This document shows positions 49,731 to 59,403 of a DNA stretch of 64,000 bases, piece by piece. A program made the position numbers and the translations under genes. The stretch's first letter is position 1. Each line of letters starts with the position of its first letter. The notes beneath the pieces are model-generated. The model saw only the letters and a program-made list of their open reading frames with translations. It had not been told where the DNA came from and ran no database searches. This stretch comes from Omphalotus guepiniiformis (taxonomy: Eukaryota; Basidiomycota; Agaricomycetes; Agaricales; Omphalotaceae), in the NCBI GenBank assembly GCA_028554645.1, contig JAQOOI010000018.1, positions 1,240,001 through 1,304,000 on the forward strand, in the 5' to 3' direction.

Positions 49731-50488
49731 GTCCAGGTCATTGTCGAGGCGTAGTCAACAGTCCACGGACTTAAAATAATCTTTCATTATAGCGCAGCAC
49801 GGAGTCTCTTTATAGAGCTCCAAAATTACTACATCTAGCAAGGGTTCTCTTCACAGAGGCCCCAAATATCTTTGTTTTCATTTCTTGTACCTTGTACATA
49901 GAAATATCGTGGCCTTAGTGCCAAAAATAAAAGCTTTCATGTTCTTCCTTTATGTGTGACTCATTGTTAAGTTCAAATTTAATTTAATATCTTTAAGATT
50001 GCCTTCGTCGAGGCTGTAAGTATGGACTTGTCTTAGAGCAATCCTATCTCGAATGTAGTAAGTAGTAGCTAGACCCGTTATTCGTAAGTCTCGTGCCCTT
50101 ACTTATCACTTCTGTGCCTCAGGCACTTATTTGTTCGTTTCAACCAATCTTAGATGTTGATTTATTGAAATCTAAAACACTTAAGTTTCGTTTTTATGAA
50201 ATCTTTAGAAATTTCAAAATTCTATGTCCTAGATGGACTCCTCTCCCCCAAACCAAAAGAAGTTCAGCGTCCCCGCTGCATATCTCGGCTAGTCCTTAGT
50301 TAAGTCCAGGGTGCCTTAATCAGTCGGGCATGTTACTTCGTCGAAGGGACCAGGAGTTCCGCTTTCAGTCAGAAAAGTATAAAGGAGGGTCGCCGAAGGT
50401 GGGTCCAAGTTATCAGTACACTTTAAGACCTTCAACCTGCATTCTCGACCTTACTTTCGTCTTCTTCTCGTTCATATTTCATCGTCAC
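49731..50488. other. spacer between the two antisense genes
   Basis: A/T-rich 758 bp without a gene, containing a likely 3' flank of gene 1 (AATAAAAG near 49926) and the promoter of gene 2. Confidence 0.5.
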
Positions 50489-51813
50489 ATGGCTCGAGGA
50501 TCCAACAAGACCTGGCCCGAGAGGGATCAATGGTTAAAGGAGACTCAAGAGGCCATTACTGCCGCTCAAGCCGTTCAAGCCTTCCCCAAAGCCAGTCCCA
50601 AGCTTCTAGGACCAGTCGTGACGGCTCTAGCCGATCATATGGTTTGTTTATTATATTCTTCAGGCTTCGTCGAGCTCATATTTCTTCATAGTCAAAGCCT
50701 TTGAATGCCAAAGTGGTGGCCAAGGATGATATCGCCTTTGATACCTTCCAGAAAGGACTCAACACTGTGATAGCTATTACAGAGATTGATGGGGTAAATC
50801 GTCCCTACCATCTAAATGGGCTCGAGGAGTTCTTTGCCAAGCTCGAGGTGCTTCGACAGCCCACTCGCAAGCGCAAGGTAACTCTCCTCTTTCCTCATTA
50901 ATCTTTACAAGCTTCATTCTATACTCTTCACAGAACGTTAAATCTCCTCTTATCATCGAAGACGATGATGATGATGATGAGATCGAGTTCGTCGGAGGTC
51001 GGATTGCTTCTACTCCAGTAAGTATCCATATTTCTTAGGTCGAGACTCCGACTTGACCTAAGTTTAGGACTATAAAGCCGGACTCGCAGCCGCATTGGGT
51101 CTTTCTGCATCCATGCATGCCCCTTCTCAAGAATTAAGCCTTCCACCTGGCCTCAAGTTCAACAAGAAGGTCAGGGTAAGTGCGGTGTCTTCTTATCCAT
51201 CATATTATAACTTCGCCGAACGTTCAGGACGTCGCGAATCGTTCTTCTACTCTTTCATTGGCCCTCGGCGATGTACCTGGAATGGATGTACGTTCTCGTT
51301 CCTACCTCAAGGCCATGTATTACTTATCAGTTGCTCAGGATAACATTGCAGCTGCCAATGGCAAGCGCATTCGCCTCGAGCAACCCATTTCCGATCTTCG
51401 TGAGGATATTGAGGGTAAGTAAGCATGGGTTCTCCCTGTCTCGACCCTACTGATCATATTGACCAGAGGATAAGACCCTACGAGAAGCCGCCATCGCTAC
51501 AACTTTCCGTCATATCGCGCTCACTCCATATCTCGAACTGCCCAAGCTTAGCGTCGAAGCTTTACGCTCAGTTCTCAATTTCCTTCGTACCGAACAAGTC
51601 ACTCTTCAGCATGCTGTACATTTCCATGCCAATCAATACCAGTTCGTTGTTAAACAGATGGACAACATTCAACGAGAGCAATTTAGTCGTCTCTCAGTCG
51701 AGGACAAGCAAACCGCTGATTCTTCATCTTCGGGGACCCCTCAAGATGCTACCATGGAGGAGGCTGGGTCTAGCTCGGCTGATACCACAGCTACCAACTC
51801 TAGCAGTGCCTAA
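50489..51813 (+). CDS. antisense element gene 2, unknown helical protein
   Basis: A 354-residue protein from six exons (50489-50641, 50692-50877, 50934-51017, 51068-51175, 51228-51414, 51467-51813), all in frame with short GT-AG introns. It starts MARGSNKTWPERDQWLKETQ. KVVAKDDIAFDTFQKGLNTV and HLNGLEEFFAKLEVL follow, then an acidic IIEDDDDDDEIEFVGG that may bind partners. The helical SRSYLKAMYYLSVAQDNIAA, LREAAIATTFRHIALTPYLE and HANQYQFVVKQMDNIQREQF come next, and the tail is Ser/Thr-rich. I recognise no domain. Same strand and intron style as antisense gene 1, so the two may be functionally linked. The second acceptor (50690-50691) was chosen for frame. Confidence 0.8.
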
Positions 51814-52004
51814 GTAAGTTTCGTCGATCCCCATAATCTAGTTCTTTCTAATTGAATTGTTGTGAGAATAGGCGCTAGACCCTGTATTCAGAGTCTCCAA
51901 CCTACTTTACACTCCCAACTCATGATATAGTTCATATACCTTCGTACATATAACTCTTTTGAGTTTCTTATTACTGTCATTACTTCGAGCCTTCAGAATA
52001 TCGA

Positions 52005-55000
52005 TTAAGTACCACTTCGACGCAATAGAACAAACTGTTTATTGCTTCTAGTTCGCACTCCAGTGATCTCTTCAGGTTCTGCGCTTAAATCCCTCTCAGG
52101 AGAAGGATGATCATCTTCTTCATCAGAATCATCTTCATATTCCTCATCCCGAGGCATTCTTAAGTTCGGAATGGAGTCAAAAATGTAATCTCGACTTTGT
52201 TCGTCGTAAGTATCCTCATCTTCGTTCACCATACGTTCTAACTGTTCTGCAGTAAGGTCTATGAGGTCTAGCACGTTCGTAGGTAGGTCTATAGGCTCAT
52301 ATCTTGCAAAATGCGGCAGTACGCGAAAGGCAGCAATCTTTTCTTTAAGTACCGAGCCATCCATTTCAGCAATAATGTAGGCACCACCCTTAGTTCGTCT
52401 GATGACAATCATAGGTCCTCTATACCTTGGATACATCTTCCTGTCCAAGCTCTTCTCAATTTGAGTGTTTCGAACTTGTACTAGAGTTCCAGGTTTGAAA
52501 TCATAGTCTTTTATTACATGTTCATAATCTTGTTCAAACTTCTTCATAGTTCTTCTTTTCTCTTCGTCGACCCTGGAAATCATGCCCATAACATGAGTTC
52601 TATGCTTTGCCAAGGCTCTAGCCCTGTAGCCGATCAATTCTTCGTAAGTAAGGACTCTATCTGGTACTTCTACCAACCAAGTTGATTCTATAAGGTCTAG
52701 AGGCAGTATTGGTTCTGCTCCAGTTACTAAGAAGTAAGGAGAACATCCAAATCCTCTTCTAGTTGTTACTCTGTCTGCCCAAAGCACATGTTTGAGAAAC
52801 CAGTACCAACGTTTAAGATCACCTCCCGTTGCTTTTACTAAAGCTTGACGGATATCAAAGTGTGCTCTTTCAATCTTTCCATTGGCTTGAGAATTATAGG
52901 CTGAGATACGAATCCCTTTAATCCCATACTTCTCTTCCAGCCATTTCAACATTGCAATCATGCTTCTAGCATTATCAGTTACCACTTCTTGAGGGCAACC
53001 CCATCTACATATTATATCTTCAAAGAACCATTCGCCTAAAGCTCGAGCTGTCTCATCTCTGATTGCTCGTCCCTCTGACCAAGAAGATAAAGCACATCGG
53101 CCATGTACAACGTTCTTACAGCCATTACTAGCCGGAGATACTTTGAATACATCCACATGTACCTTCTGGAACAGAGAAGGGGTGTGAGTAAGGGTAGGTG
53201 GTATTTTCAATAGCGCTAGAGCTCGATCTTGACATGCCTGACACGTTTTCACGAACCAGTTGACATCTCGCTCCAGTTCTGGCCACCAGAACCTCTTTTC
53301 TATCACAGCCTTCGTAGCATACATTCCTTTGTGTCCCAAATGATCATGAGCACTATGCAGGATATACATACGGCGTCCTTTCTCAACTATTAGCTGATGT
53401 TGTCCACCAACTTCATCATTTCTTCGATACATACGTCCTTTCTTGTCGACGAAGTATCGAGACGCCTTCGAAAGAAATTTCTTTCGAGCTCGAGCATCCA
53501 TCTCATCCAGCATATCCGATTCCGGATGCATTAAGAACTCTTTTATTCTTGGTAGCAGTCGATCTAGCTCAATCCCTATGGTAGTTCTATGTTCTTCCAT
53601 ATAAGGATGATCATGTTCCCATTCTTCTGTCGATTCAGGAGCTACTAGAACCTGTGCAAACTGGTCTAGAGTCTTTCCTTGTTCAAATAGTATGTGTTCT
53701 CGCCAGTAGGCGAATCTTCGTTCTTCTTCAATTAATTCTTGAATATCATCTTCGAAGTCTTCTACTGACAAGGCTAGACCCTGTAAGTATCCACCTCTAG
53801 AGTCTATTTCATGCTTAAAGTCTTCAAAGTCATAAGGGCCCTGCTCATTCTCATCTTCCTGACGAAACCGCAATGGTTCCCCATCATCTTCATCTAGATA
53901 ATCTTCCTCTTCAGCAGGTAATCTCTCTGTTGGTTCACTACCCGGTGGTGGTCTAGATAGTCCATCAGGTCCATGTATAGACCCCTTGATATGTACCAAT
54001 TCAAAGTGATACTTTCTTATTTCTTCAATCCAACGATTAATAGTTGCATTTGGGCCACTACTTGGGTTATCTAACATCCCTTTTATGTAGCTAGCATCCG
54101 TTTCTACAGTTAGATCCCTACAACCATAAGTTTGGTAGTAAGTATGGGCTAGCGCGAGCTTGAGCCCATATAACTCTCTCTTAGGCTGTGAGAACCTTGC
54201 TTCTCGTTCATTTAATGTTATAGATCCAAAGTAGTTATAAAACTTCTTCTTAGGATCTTTAGGATCTCTTTGGTATAAATAATATCCTACAGCCATCCAT
54301 GATGTATCCACTGCTAGAGTAATGCCGCTAGACAACGAATAATCAACTGGTTTCAATGCAGGAGCATTTCTAATGCCTTCTTTTAATAGCTCGACGGCTT
54401 CTAACTCTTTTTCTCCTATCTCAAAGGGAACTTGTGAACTAGTCAACCTCGTGAGGGGTCTAGCCTTCTTTGCATAGTCTTTAATGAACATCCTGAGTTG
54501 TCCTGCAGTCCCCAAGAATGATTTAACGTGTGTACGCTTCGTCCATTGAGTTGCATCCCATGACAAAATGGTCTTAGCCATCTTTTCTTCAGGTAATTCA
54601 CCCTCATACGAGACTCTATGTCCCACAACATTTCCTTCTGCGCAGCAAATGAATGCTTTAGGTCCTGAGAAGGTTCCTCCAGCATGTTTCATTCGTTGAA
54701 CAATTCTATTCATATTTTGCATGTGTTCCCATACAAATCTTCTAATTCCACTGTTCTCAGGAATTGTTTCGTATCCTCCACCTTCGAGCTCATATCTAGT
54801 AGACGGTCCTTTCACTGGAACATCATCTATATAGGGTCTCGTTATGTGTGGAATTTCTTCTTTCAATATATAAGTGATATCATCATGATAGATTGGTACT
54901 GAGTTAGTCCAACCCATTGGTAGTTTTACAAGTCGGTGAGGGCCAAAAGGAGTTTGAAACGTCGTCAAATCCCTCGATCCCTCATCTACGAGCCTTTCAT

Positions 55001-55880
55001 CATAGCCTACAAATACATCTAGCAGTCCAATACAAGATCTGCCTGCAAAGCTTCTAGCTATATCAGCCGTAGCAGGAGGTATGCCTGAGTGTTGAATTGT
55101 GACCTTATTTAACGGTTCTAGACTGTGTACTAGCCGTAAACTTTTGCCATCTTTCTTCAAAACACAGAACCATCTGGATCTATAAGAGGAGCTCGAGGGT
55201 TCGTAGACCCCAGAATCAATCTTATCTTTAATTATTTTGCATACATCTCCATAGATCCCGGGCGGAATAGGTATATTCCTCTCGACCCATGGAGTATGTG
55301 GTATAACAGGAAATTTAACAGGTGGAAAGAACTCTGTCTTGAAAGTTCCCCCTTCTGAAGCTTCCCATGCAAAACCTTTCTCTTGTACCTTCATTAAGTG
55401 ATGTACTAGCTTCATTTCTTCAGGCCATAAGAAGTCTTCATCATGATTCTTCTCAATAATAGCTTTTCTTTCTTCATTATAACGTTCTCCAGGTGTGAAG
55501 TCTGGTGGATTTGGTGACAAAGTCGGCATCCCTTCTAGCGGGTCACCAGTTATGTGCCTTTCTATCCTGAACTCTTCTGGAAGCGTAGTTTTTACTGGTT
55601 TCACTTTTATTGCCACAGGTTTGTACTTACTGCCGAATACTGCAAACGGTTTTCGAAATCTAGCCTTACTTCCACGAGGTAGGATCCTACAGTGTAAGTT
55701 TGGCATTCGCCGAACCATTTTCTCAGTTCGAGCAGCCGTATTGAATACAGTAGCTGCCTCGAGACCCTCATACGCAGGTCTCGAAGGTACTTTCTCATCC
55801 TGTACTCTAGCTTCACGCCAAGTACAATATACCTTGCAATTATCTTCGGTTATTTCCTTCTTCATGTAGCTTTTAAGCAT
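52005..55880 (-). CDS. Gypsy pol: reverse transcriptase, RNase H, integrase
   Basis: An uninterrupted 1,291-codon frame from the first internal Met; the same frame is open upstream to the slip site at 56078-56072. The reverse transcriptase has GLLDVFVGYDERLVD, TFQTPFGPHRLVKLPMGWTN and the catalytic YIDD at about residue 351. RNase H begins near residue 523 (LAVDTSWMAVGYYLY), with VETDASYIKGML. The integrase has an HHCC zinc site (HDHLGHKGMYATKAVIEKRF, then CQACQD). Its DDE residues are in HVDVFKV (about 910), VVTDNARS (about 965) and NGKIERAHFD (about 1003). No chromodomain is visible; the C-terminus is acidic. Intact, so potentially active. Confidence 0.96.
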   Translation of the reverse strand: MLKSYMKKEITEDNCKVYCTWREARVQDEKVPSRPAYEGLEAATVFNTAARTEKMVRRMPNLHCRILPRGSKARFRKPFAVFGSKYKPVAIKVKPVKTTLPEEFRIERHITGDPLEGMPTLSPNPPDFTPGERYNEERKAIIEKNHDEDFLWPEEMKLVHHLMKVQEKGFAWEASEGGTFKTEFFPPVKFPVIPHTPWVERNIPIPPGIYGDVCKIIKDKIDSGVYEPSSSSYRSRWFCVLKKDGKSLRLVHSLEPLNKVTIQHSGIPPATADIARSFAGRSCIGLLDVFVGYDERLVDEGSRDLTTFQTPFGPHRLVKLPMGWTNSVPIYHDDITYILKEEIPHITRPYIDDVPVKGPSTRYELEGGGYETIPENSGIRRFVWEHMQNMNRIVQRMKHAGGTFSGPKAFICCAEGNVVGHRVSYEGELPEEKMAKTILSWDATQWTKRTHVKSFLGTAGQLRMFIKDYAKKARPLTRLTSSQVPFEIGEKELEAVELLKEGIRNAPALKPVDYSLSSGITLAVDTSWMAVGYYLYQRDPKDPKKKFYNYFGSITLNEREARFSQPKRELYGLKLALAHTYYQTYGCRDLTVETDASYIKGMLDNPSSGPNATINRWIEEIRKYHFELVHIKGSIHGPDGLSRPPPGSEPTERLPAEEEDYLDEDDGEPLRFRQEDENEQGPYDFEDFKHEIDSRGGYLQGLALSVEDFEDDIQELIEEERRFAYWREHILFEQGKTLDQFAQVLVAPESTEEWEHDHPYMEEHRTTIGIELDRLLPRIKEFLMHPESDMLDEMDARARKKFLSKASRYFVDKKGRMYRRNDEVGGQHQLIVEKGRRMYILHSAHDHLGHKGMYATKAVIEKRFWWPELERDVNWFVKTCQACQDRALALLKIPPTLTHTPSLFQKVHVDVFKVSPASNGCKNVVHGRCALSSWSEGRAIRDETARALGEWFFEDIICRWGCPQEVVTDNARSMIAMLKWLEEKYGIKGIRISAYNSQANGKIERAHFDIRQALVKATGGDLKRWYWFLKHVLWADRVTTRRGFGCSPYFLVTGAEPILPLDLIESTWLVEVPDRVLTYEELIGYRARALAKHRTHVMGMISRVDEEKRRTMKKFEQDYEHVIKDYDFKPGTLVQVRNTQIEKSLDRKMYPRYRGPMIVIRRTKGGAYIIAEMDGSVLKEKIAAFRVLPHFARYEPIDLPTNVLDLIDLTAEQLERMVNEDEDTYDEQSRDYIFDSIPNLRMPRDEEYEDDSDEEDDHPSPERDLSAEPEEITGVRTRSNKQFVLLRRSGT

Positions 55881-56053
55881 AAGGGCAGCCTTGGGATCAC
55901 TCTCTTCAATGCTAGCTCGAGATGCATATACATATGCCTCAGCCTTCTCATTATTAGAGAATGTCTCCTCATCAGGCAGTCTATACCCAGTTATTTCATA
56001 TCTACCATCTTTTCCTAGGCCAATACTTACAGCAACCTCTCCCTGATGGCCTG

Positions 56054-57406
56054 TCAGATCTTCGAGGATTGAAAATTTCCATCTTGTGGACTTCTTTCCT
56101 CTTCTGCAGCTTTTTGGGTAGCTGGTGTAAGTTTTTCTTCTCCTTCAGGCTTCGGTCCAATACCTCTGCCTCGTTCATATGTTCCCATTGTGCAGGTCAT
56201 GCCAGAATTAGGGTCTCGAATCGTTAATTCTTGACTTCCATCCTTATTTGTCTTAATATTACTTTCTGTTAAAACATCGAAGGGTCTTCCCAACAGAACT
56301 TTATATGGAGCTTTATCCATCACATGAATCTGCATATAAACGACTATTTCACCAAAGGTAAACGGTACGTTCCTAGCTAGACCCCTGGTTGGGCTTAGCT
56401 GTCCACTAGCACTTTGCATATGGATAACAGTCTTTGGATCCCAGGCTAGACCTAGTCCCATTGCTATATCCGTGTCCATTGATACTATTTGAGACCCACT
56501 GTCAAGTATACACTCGACTGGCCCTTGTTTATTAATATCAGGAAAGATAACTCGCAGACTATCACTTGGTCTGGCTACAATGATAATCTTTCCTCGTTCA
56601 GATGGCGGAACATCTTCGAGATATTGTTCTACAACATCTACATGGACTAAAGATCCTGTTTGCAAGCCGCTCGAGCCTTCGAGGACCTGTACAAAGCAGT
56701 CTCCCCATGCTAGATCATCAATATCCACTACTTGAGTGTCATATGGCAAAGAGATAGAATCCTCAGGTAGATCAGTGTCTTCTGGGTTTTCCTCGTCTCT
56801 AATCTCTTGTACAAATGCCTTTAGAGGCCTCTTATATACTCGACTATTCTTAGTCTTTCTATTCAATATTTTCTGCAAAGTAGGGGAAATAGCAATTACT
56901 TCTTCCATACTTATAGGTATTTCACTCTTTAATATCTTCGTTGCAACTTCTTCAGCAACTCCAGGCCTGTACACGCCACTTTGTAGTTTGTATTCAGGTC
57001 CCTTAGGCAAATCAAATGTTACTTTCTTCTTCGCCGAGCCTCGAGACTCTTCTATATCCACACTAGGTGTTCTAGCGGTCACTGGGGACGTTTCTAGACC
57101 CTCCTTTGGTGGTTGGATTCGTCTCTCAATAGGCTTTATGTTATCAAATAGTCTTTTATTTAAGTTTTTCGTTTCCGGGACGTTATGCGCGGGCGCCTCT
57201 TTGCCTAATTCGGGCTCAGGGGTTTCCAACGACTCATCCGTCATGTTTATGGGTTTATACAAGTGTCGATTAAAGTTCTTAGGACGCTCTAGCACCACTT
57301 CGAGGCGTCTAGACGTCTTTCCAGCATTATCTTCCTCCGGAGCTTTGCTGGGAACAGGGCTAGGTAACTTCTTTGCACCAACTAGCACCTGTTTAAGCTC
57401 CTTCAT
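56054..57406 (-). CDS. Gypsy protease-containing ORF
   Basis: A 450-codon frame between gag and pol. A retropepsin-like aspartic protease is recognisable from VECILDSGSQIVSMDTDIAM (catalytic DSG at about residue 302) to YKVLLGRPFDVLTES. The N-terminal 250 residues are charged and show no known domain. The ATG lies 8 bases after the gag stop codon, but the frame is also open upstream in the -1 register relative to gag. The 3' end overlaps the pol frame in the -1 register. It could be made by reinitiation or as a gag-pro fusion. Confidence 0.88.
   Translation of the reverse strand: MKELKQVLVGAKKLPSPVPSKAPEEDNAGKTSRRLEVVLERPKNFNRHLYKPINMTDESLETPEPELGKEAPAHNVPETKNLNKRLFDNIKPIERRIQPPKEGLETSPVTARTPSVDIEESRGSAKKKVTFDLPKGPEYKLQSGVYRPGVAEEVATKILKSEIPISMEEVIAISPTLQKILNRKTKNSRVYKRPLKAFVQEIRDEENPEDTDLPEDSISLPYDTQVVDIDDLAWGDCFVQVLEGSSGLQTGSLVHVDVVEQYLEDVPPSERGKIIIVARPSDSLRVIFPDINKQGPVECILDSGSQIVSMDTDIAMGLGLAWDPKTVIHMQSASGQLSPTRGLARNVPFTFGEIVVYMQIHVMDKAPYKVLLGRPFDVLTESNIKTNKDGSQELTIRDPNSGMTCTMGTYERGRGIGPKPEGEEKLTPATQKAAEEERSPQDGNFQSSKI
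56072..56078 (-). promoter_or_regulatory. candidate -1 ribosomal frameshift heptamer A AAT TTT
   Basis: In the protease frame the codons are GGA AAT TTT CAA, so the bases A AAT TTT fit the X XXY YYZ rule exactly. Five codons later that frame stops (TGA at 56056-56054). A -1 slip here enters the pol frame, which has no stop down to the 1,291-codon region. This is the arrangement used by many retroelements. I did not fold the downstream RNA. Confidence 0.65.
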
Positions 57407-57414
57407 CGAAAGTA

Positions 57415-59082
57415 TTAGTTTTTCGAACCTCCAGGAGTGTTTATAGACACTTGTCCATCAGACAAGGCCTTATACTCAACTCCCATCCTTTCTAGCTGTT
57501 CAAGTACTTGTACAGCCAATGTATCAACTTCATTATTTTCCATTCCCAGGGGGCTAGCTTCGTGCAGCTGCACCTGGTATGCATTTGGCATAGATTCTAC
57601 TTCATATAAGAACTGATCTGGGTGGACTTCTACATCCCATCCCTTCTCTTTTGCAATTTTCTCAATCTTTTCTTTTCTAGTCTCTTTATCTCCTTCATTT
57701 ATCCAAGGAAGTGGCGAACCATCCTTTAGCTCCCATCTATTCCTCGCATTTCGCTTCATCCATCCCTTACTTACAAAGTGATGTTGAGCTGGACAGTCTT
57801 GTGAACCATGTCCTCTGCCTCCACACATGAAACAAGCTAGATCACGGGCAGGCATAACTCTACTCGTGTCCAGAAGTCCTCTGTTAGGCATAGAAGACAT
57901 ACCAACATTCGTCGAAGACGCTAGACCCATATTTCCAGTGTTTCTACTTGACATTTGTACCATCCTTATCAAGGACTTCATCATCTCTTGATTCTGGTTC
58001 GTCATAGTGTCTAGCTTCTGGTGAATGGTCTTAATTTTCGTCTCGTTATCATCTACTGTGTACGAAATCTTTCGTTCCCACTCATTCTGTGCTTCTTCCT
58101 GCTTTATAGCAGTTAACCTGTCAGTCATAGATGGTCGGCTCGAGAGGGGTCTAGCTCCAGTGTTTATGACACCTGGTAGGCTCCAACTCGCTCCTACATC
58201 ATATAATTCCTCAGGAGGAATAGCACATACAGCTTTTGCAGCTTTTACAACTTGCTCTAGAGTCCAAGGATCATCTCTTCGACGAACCCCTTCTCCAGTA
58301 CCATTAGTTGATAATTTTCGAATAACTCTCTTTCTAAACTGTTCTTCTAGAGCAGCTAGATATCCTTGTACTGCCTCGAAGTTCGAGATGACAGCATGTC
58401 CACTCATTAACTTCTTTGCTTCAATCTGATACGCCCTCGAGAAGGCCAAAAGCTTCTCTAGTTGACCAGATGGCACTAGCATGTACTTTTCAATTACACT
58501 CATGAGCCTCTGCTTCGAGCCATATCCGTCCTTATCACTAGAATCCGGATAGCAGTCAAGCAAGGCAACTCTAAATGTTTCCCAATCATCTCCTGAAGCT
58601 GCATCAAGCGTAGCTAGCTCCTTTCTCGTCTCATAAGTCATGTATTTCAAGGCTAGATGGATCTTCGCCATCTCAGATCTGATATTTAAAGTCCTAAAGA
58701 TTTCCTCTAAGTCCTCGAGCCATCCTGCAAGTTTCTCAGGACGATCTCTATCAAATATGGGTGCCTTCTTTGAGACTTTCGGTAACTGCTCGTTTTGTAC
58801 TTCGGCGAGCACCTCAGCAGGTAGCTCTCGTAAGTATGCATCTACTACTTCAGTTTGTTGAGGTCGGCGCGGCCGATTTCCTCCAGGATTTCGATTCGCC
58901 GCAGCCTCATCATTATTTGGTTGTCTCTGCTGCTGTGGGTTTCGCCCTTGACCAGCAGGTCCAGCAGTAGCATTATTTCCTTCATCAGGCATGTTTGTAA
59001 AATCAGAGAATTCAGGACTTGGTAGTCTTATATCTCCTATAACTTCGTTTGTTCCTCTATACCTCTCTCTAGACAGAGGCAA
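57415..59082 (-). CDS. Gypsy gag
   Basis: A 555-residue capsid/nucleocapsid polyprotein. The N-terminal part is Gln/Asn/Arg-rich, the central part helical (LAGWLEDLEEIFRTLNI, KIHLALKYMTYETRKELATL, as in retrotransposon gag domains), and near residue 415 there is a single CCHC zinc knuckle CFMCGGRGHGSQDC. The last codons are TCG AAA AAC TAA. Confidence 0.93.
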   Translation of the reverse strand: MPLSRERYRGTNEVIGDIRLPSPEFSDFTNMPDEGNNATAGPAGQGRNPQQQRQPNNDEAAANRNPGGNRPRRPQQTEVVDAYLRELPAEVLAEVQNEQLPKVSKKAPIFDRDRPEKLAGWLEDLEEIFRTLNIRSEMAKIHLALKYMTYETRKELATLDAASGDDWETFRVALLDCYPDSSDKDGYGSKQRLMSVIEKYMLVPSGQLEKLLAFSRAYQIEAKKLMSGHAVISNFEAVQGYLAALEEQFRKRVIRKLSTNGTGEGVRRRDDPWTLEQVVKAAKAVCAIPPEELYDVGASWSLPGVINTGARPLSSRPSMTDRLTAIKQEEAQNEWERKISYTVDDNETKIKTIHQKLDTMTNQNQEMMKSLIRMVQMSSRNTGNMGLASSTNVGMSSMPNRGLLDTSRVMPARDLACFMCGGRGHGSQDCPAQHHFVSKGWMKRNARNRWELKDGSPLPWINEGDKETRKEKIEKIAKEKGWDVEVHPDQFLYEVESMPNAYQVQLHEASPLGMENNEVDTLAVQVLEQLERMGVEYKALSDGQVSINTPGGSKN

Positions 59083-59382
59083 GTTGTTTCGAACAGGGAT
59101 TCTACTACGACGAGGGGGTCTAGACTCGAATATTAATTCTTCTTGTCCAGCCTCACGGGAATTTCGTGTAGTTCTAGGTTTTCCACGACGGCTAGAGTCA
59201 CTAATCTTTGCAAGAGACTCGGATTCGAAGTAGAATACCTTGAAGTGTTATGCAAATGTACAATTTCCACTTCGAGAGGCAAATCAAATCGTCAATTCAA
59301 TTCGCCGAGGTCAAAAGACAGCGATATTTAGACACAGAGGTCTTTCAAGAGTAAAACTCGATATAATTGTTTTCTGAAACTA

Positions 59383-59403
59383 CCCCTCGCGGTGGGCTCC
59401 AGA
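59383..59403 (-). other. primer-binding site
   Basis: Directly after the 5' LTR, in element orientation, is TCTGGAGCCCACCGCGAGG. TGG at the start matches a tRNA CCA end. The primer tRNA was not identified. Confidence 0.7.
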
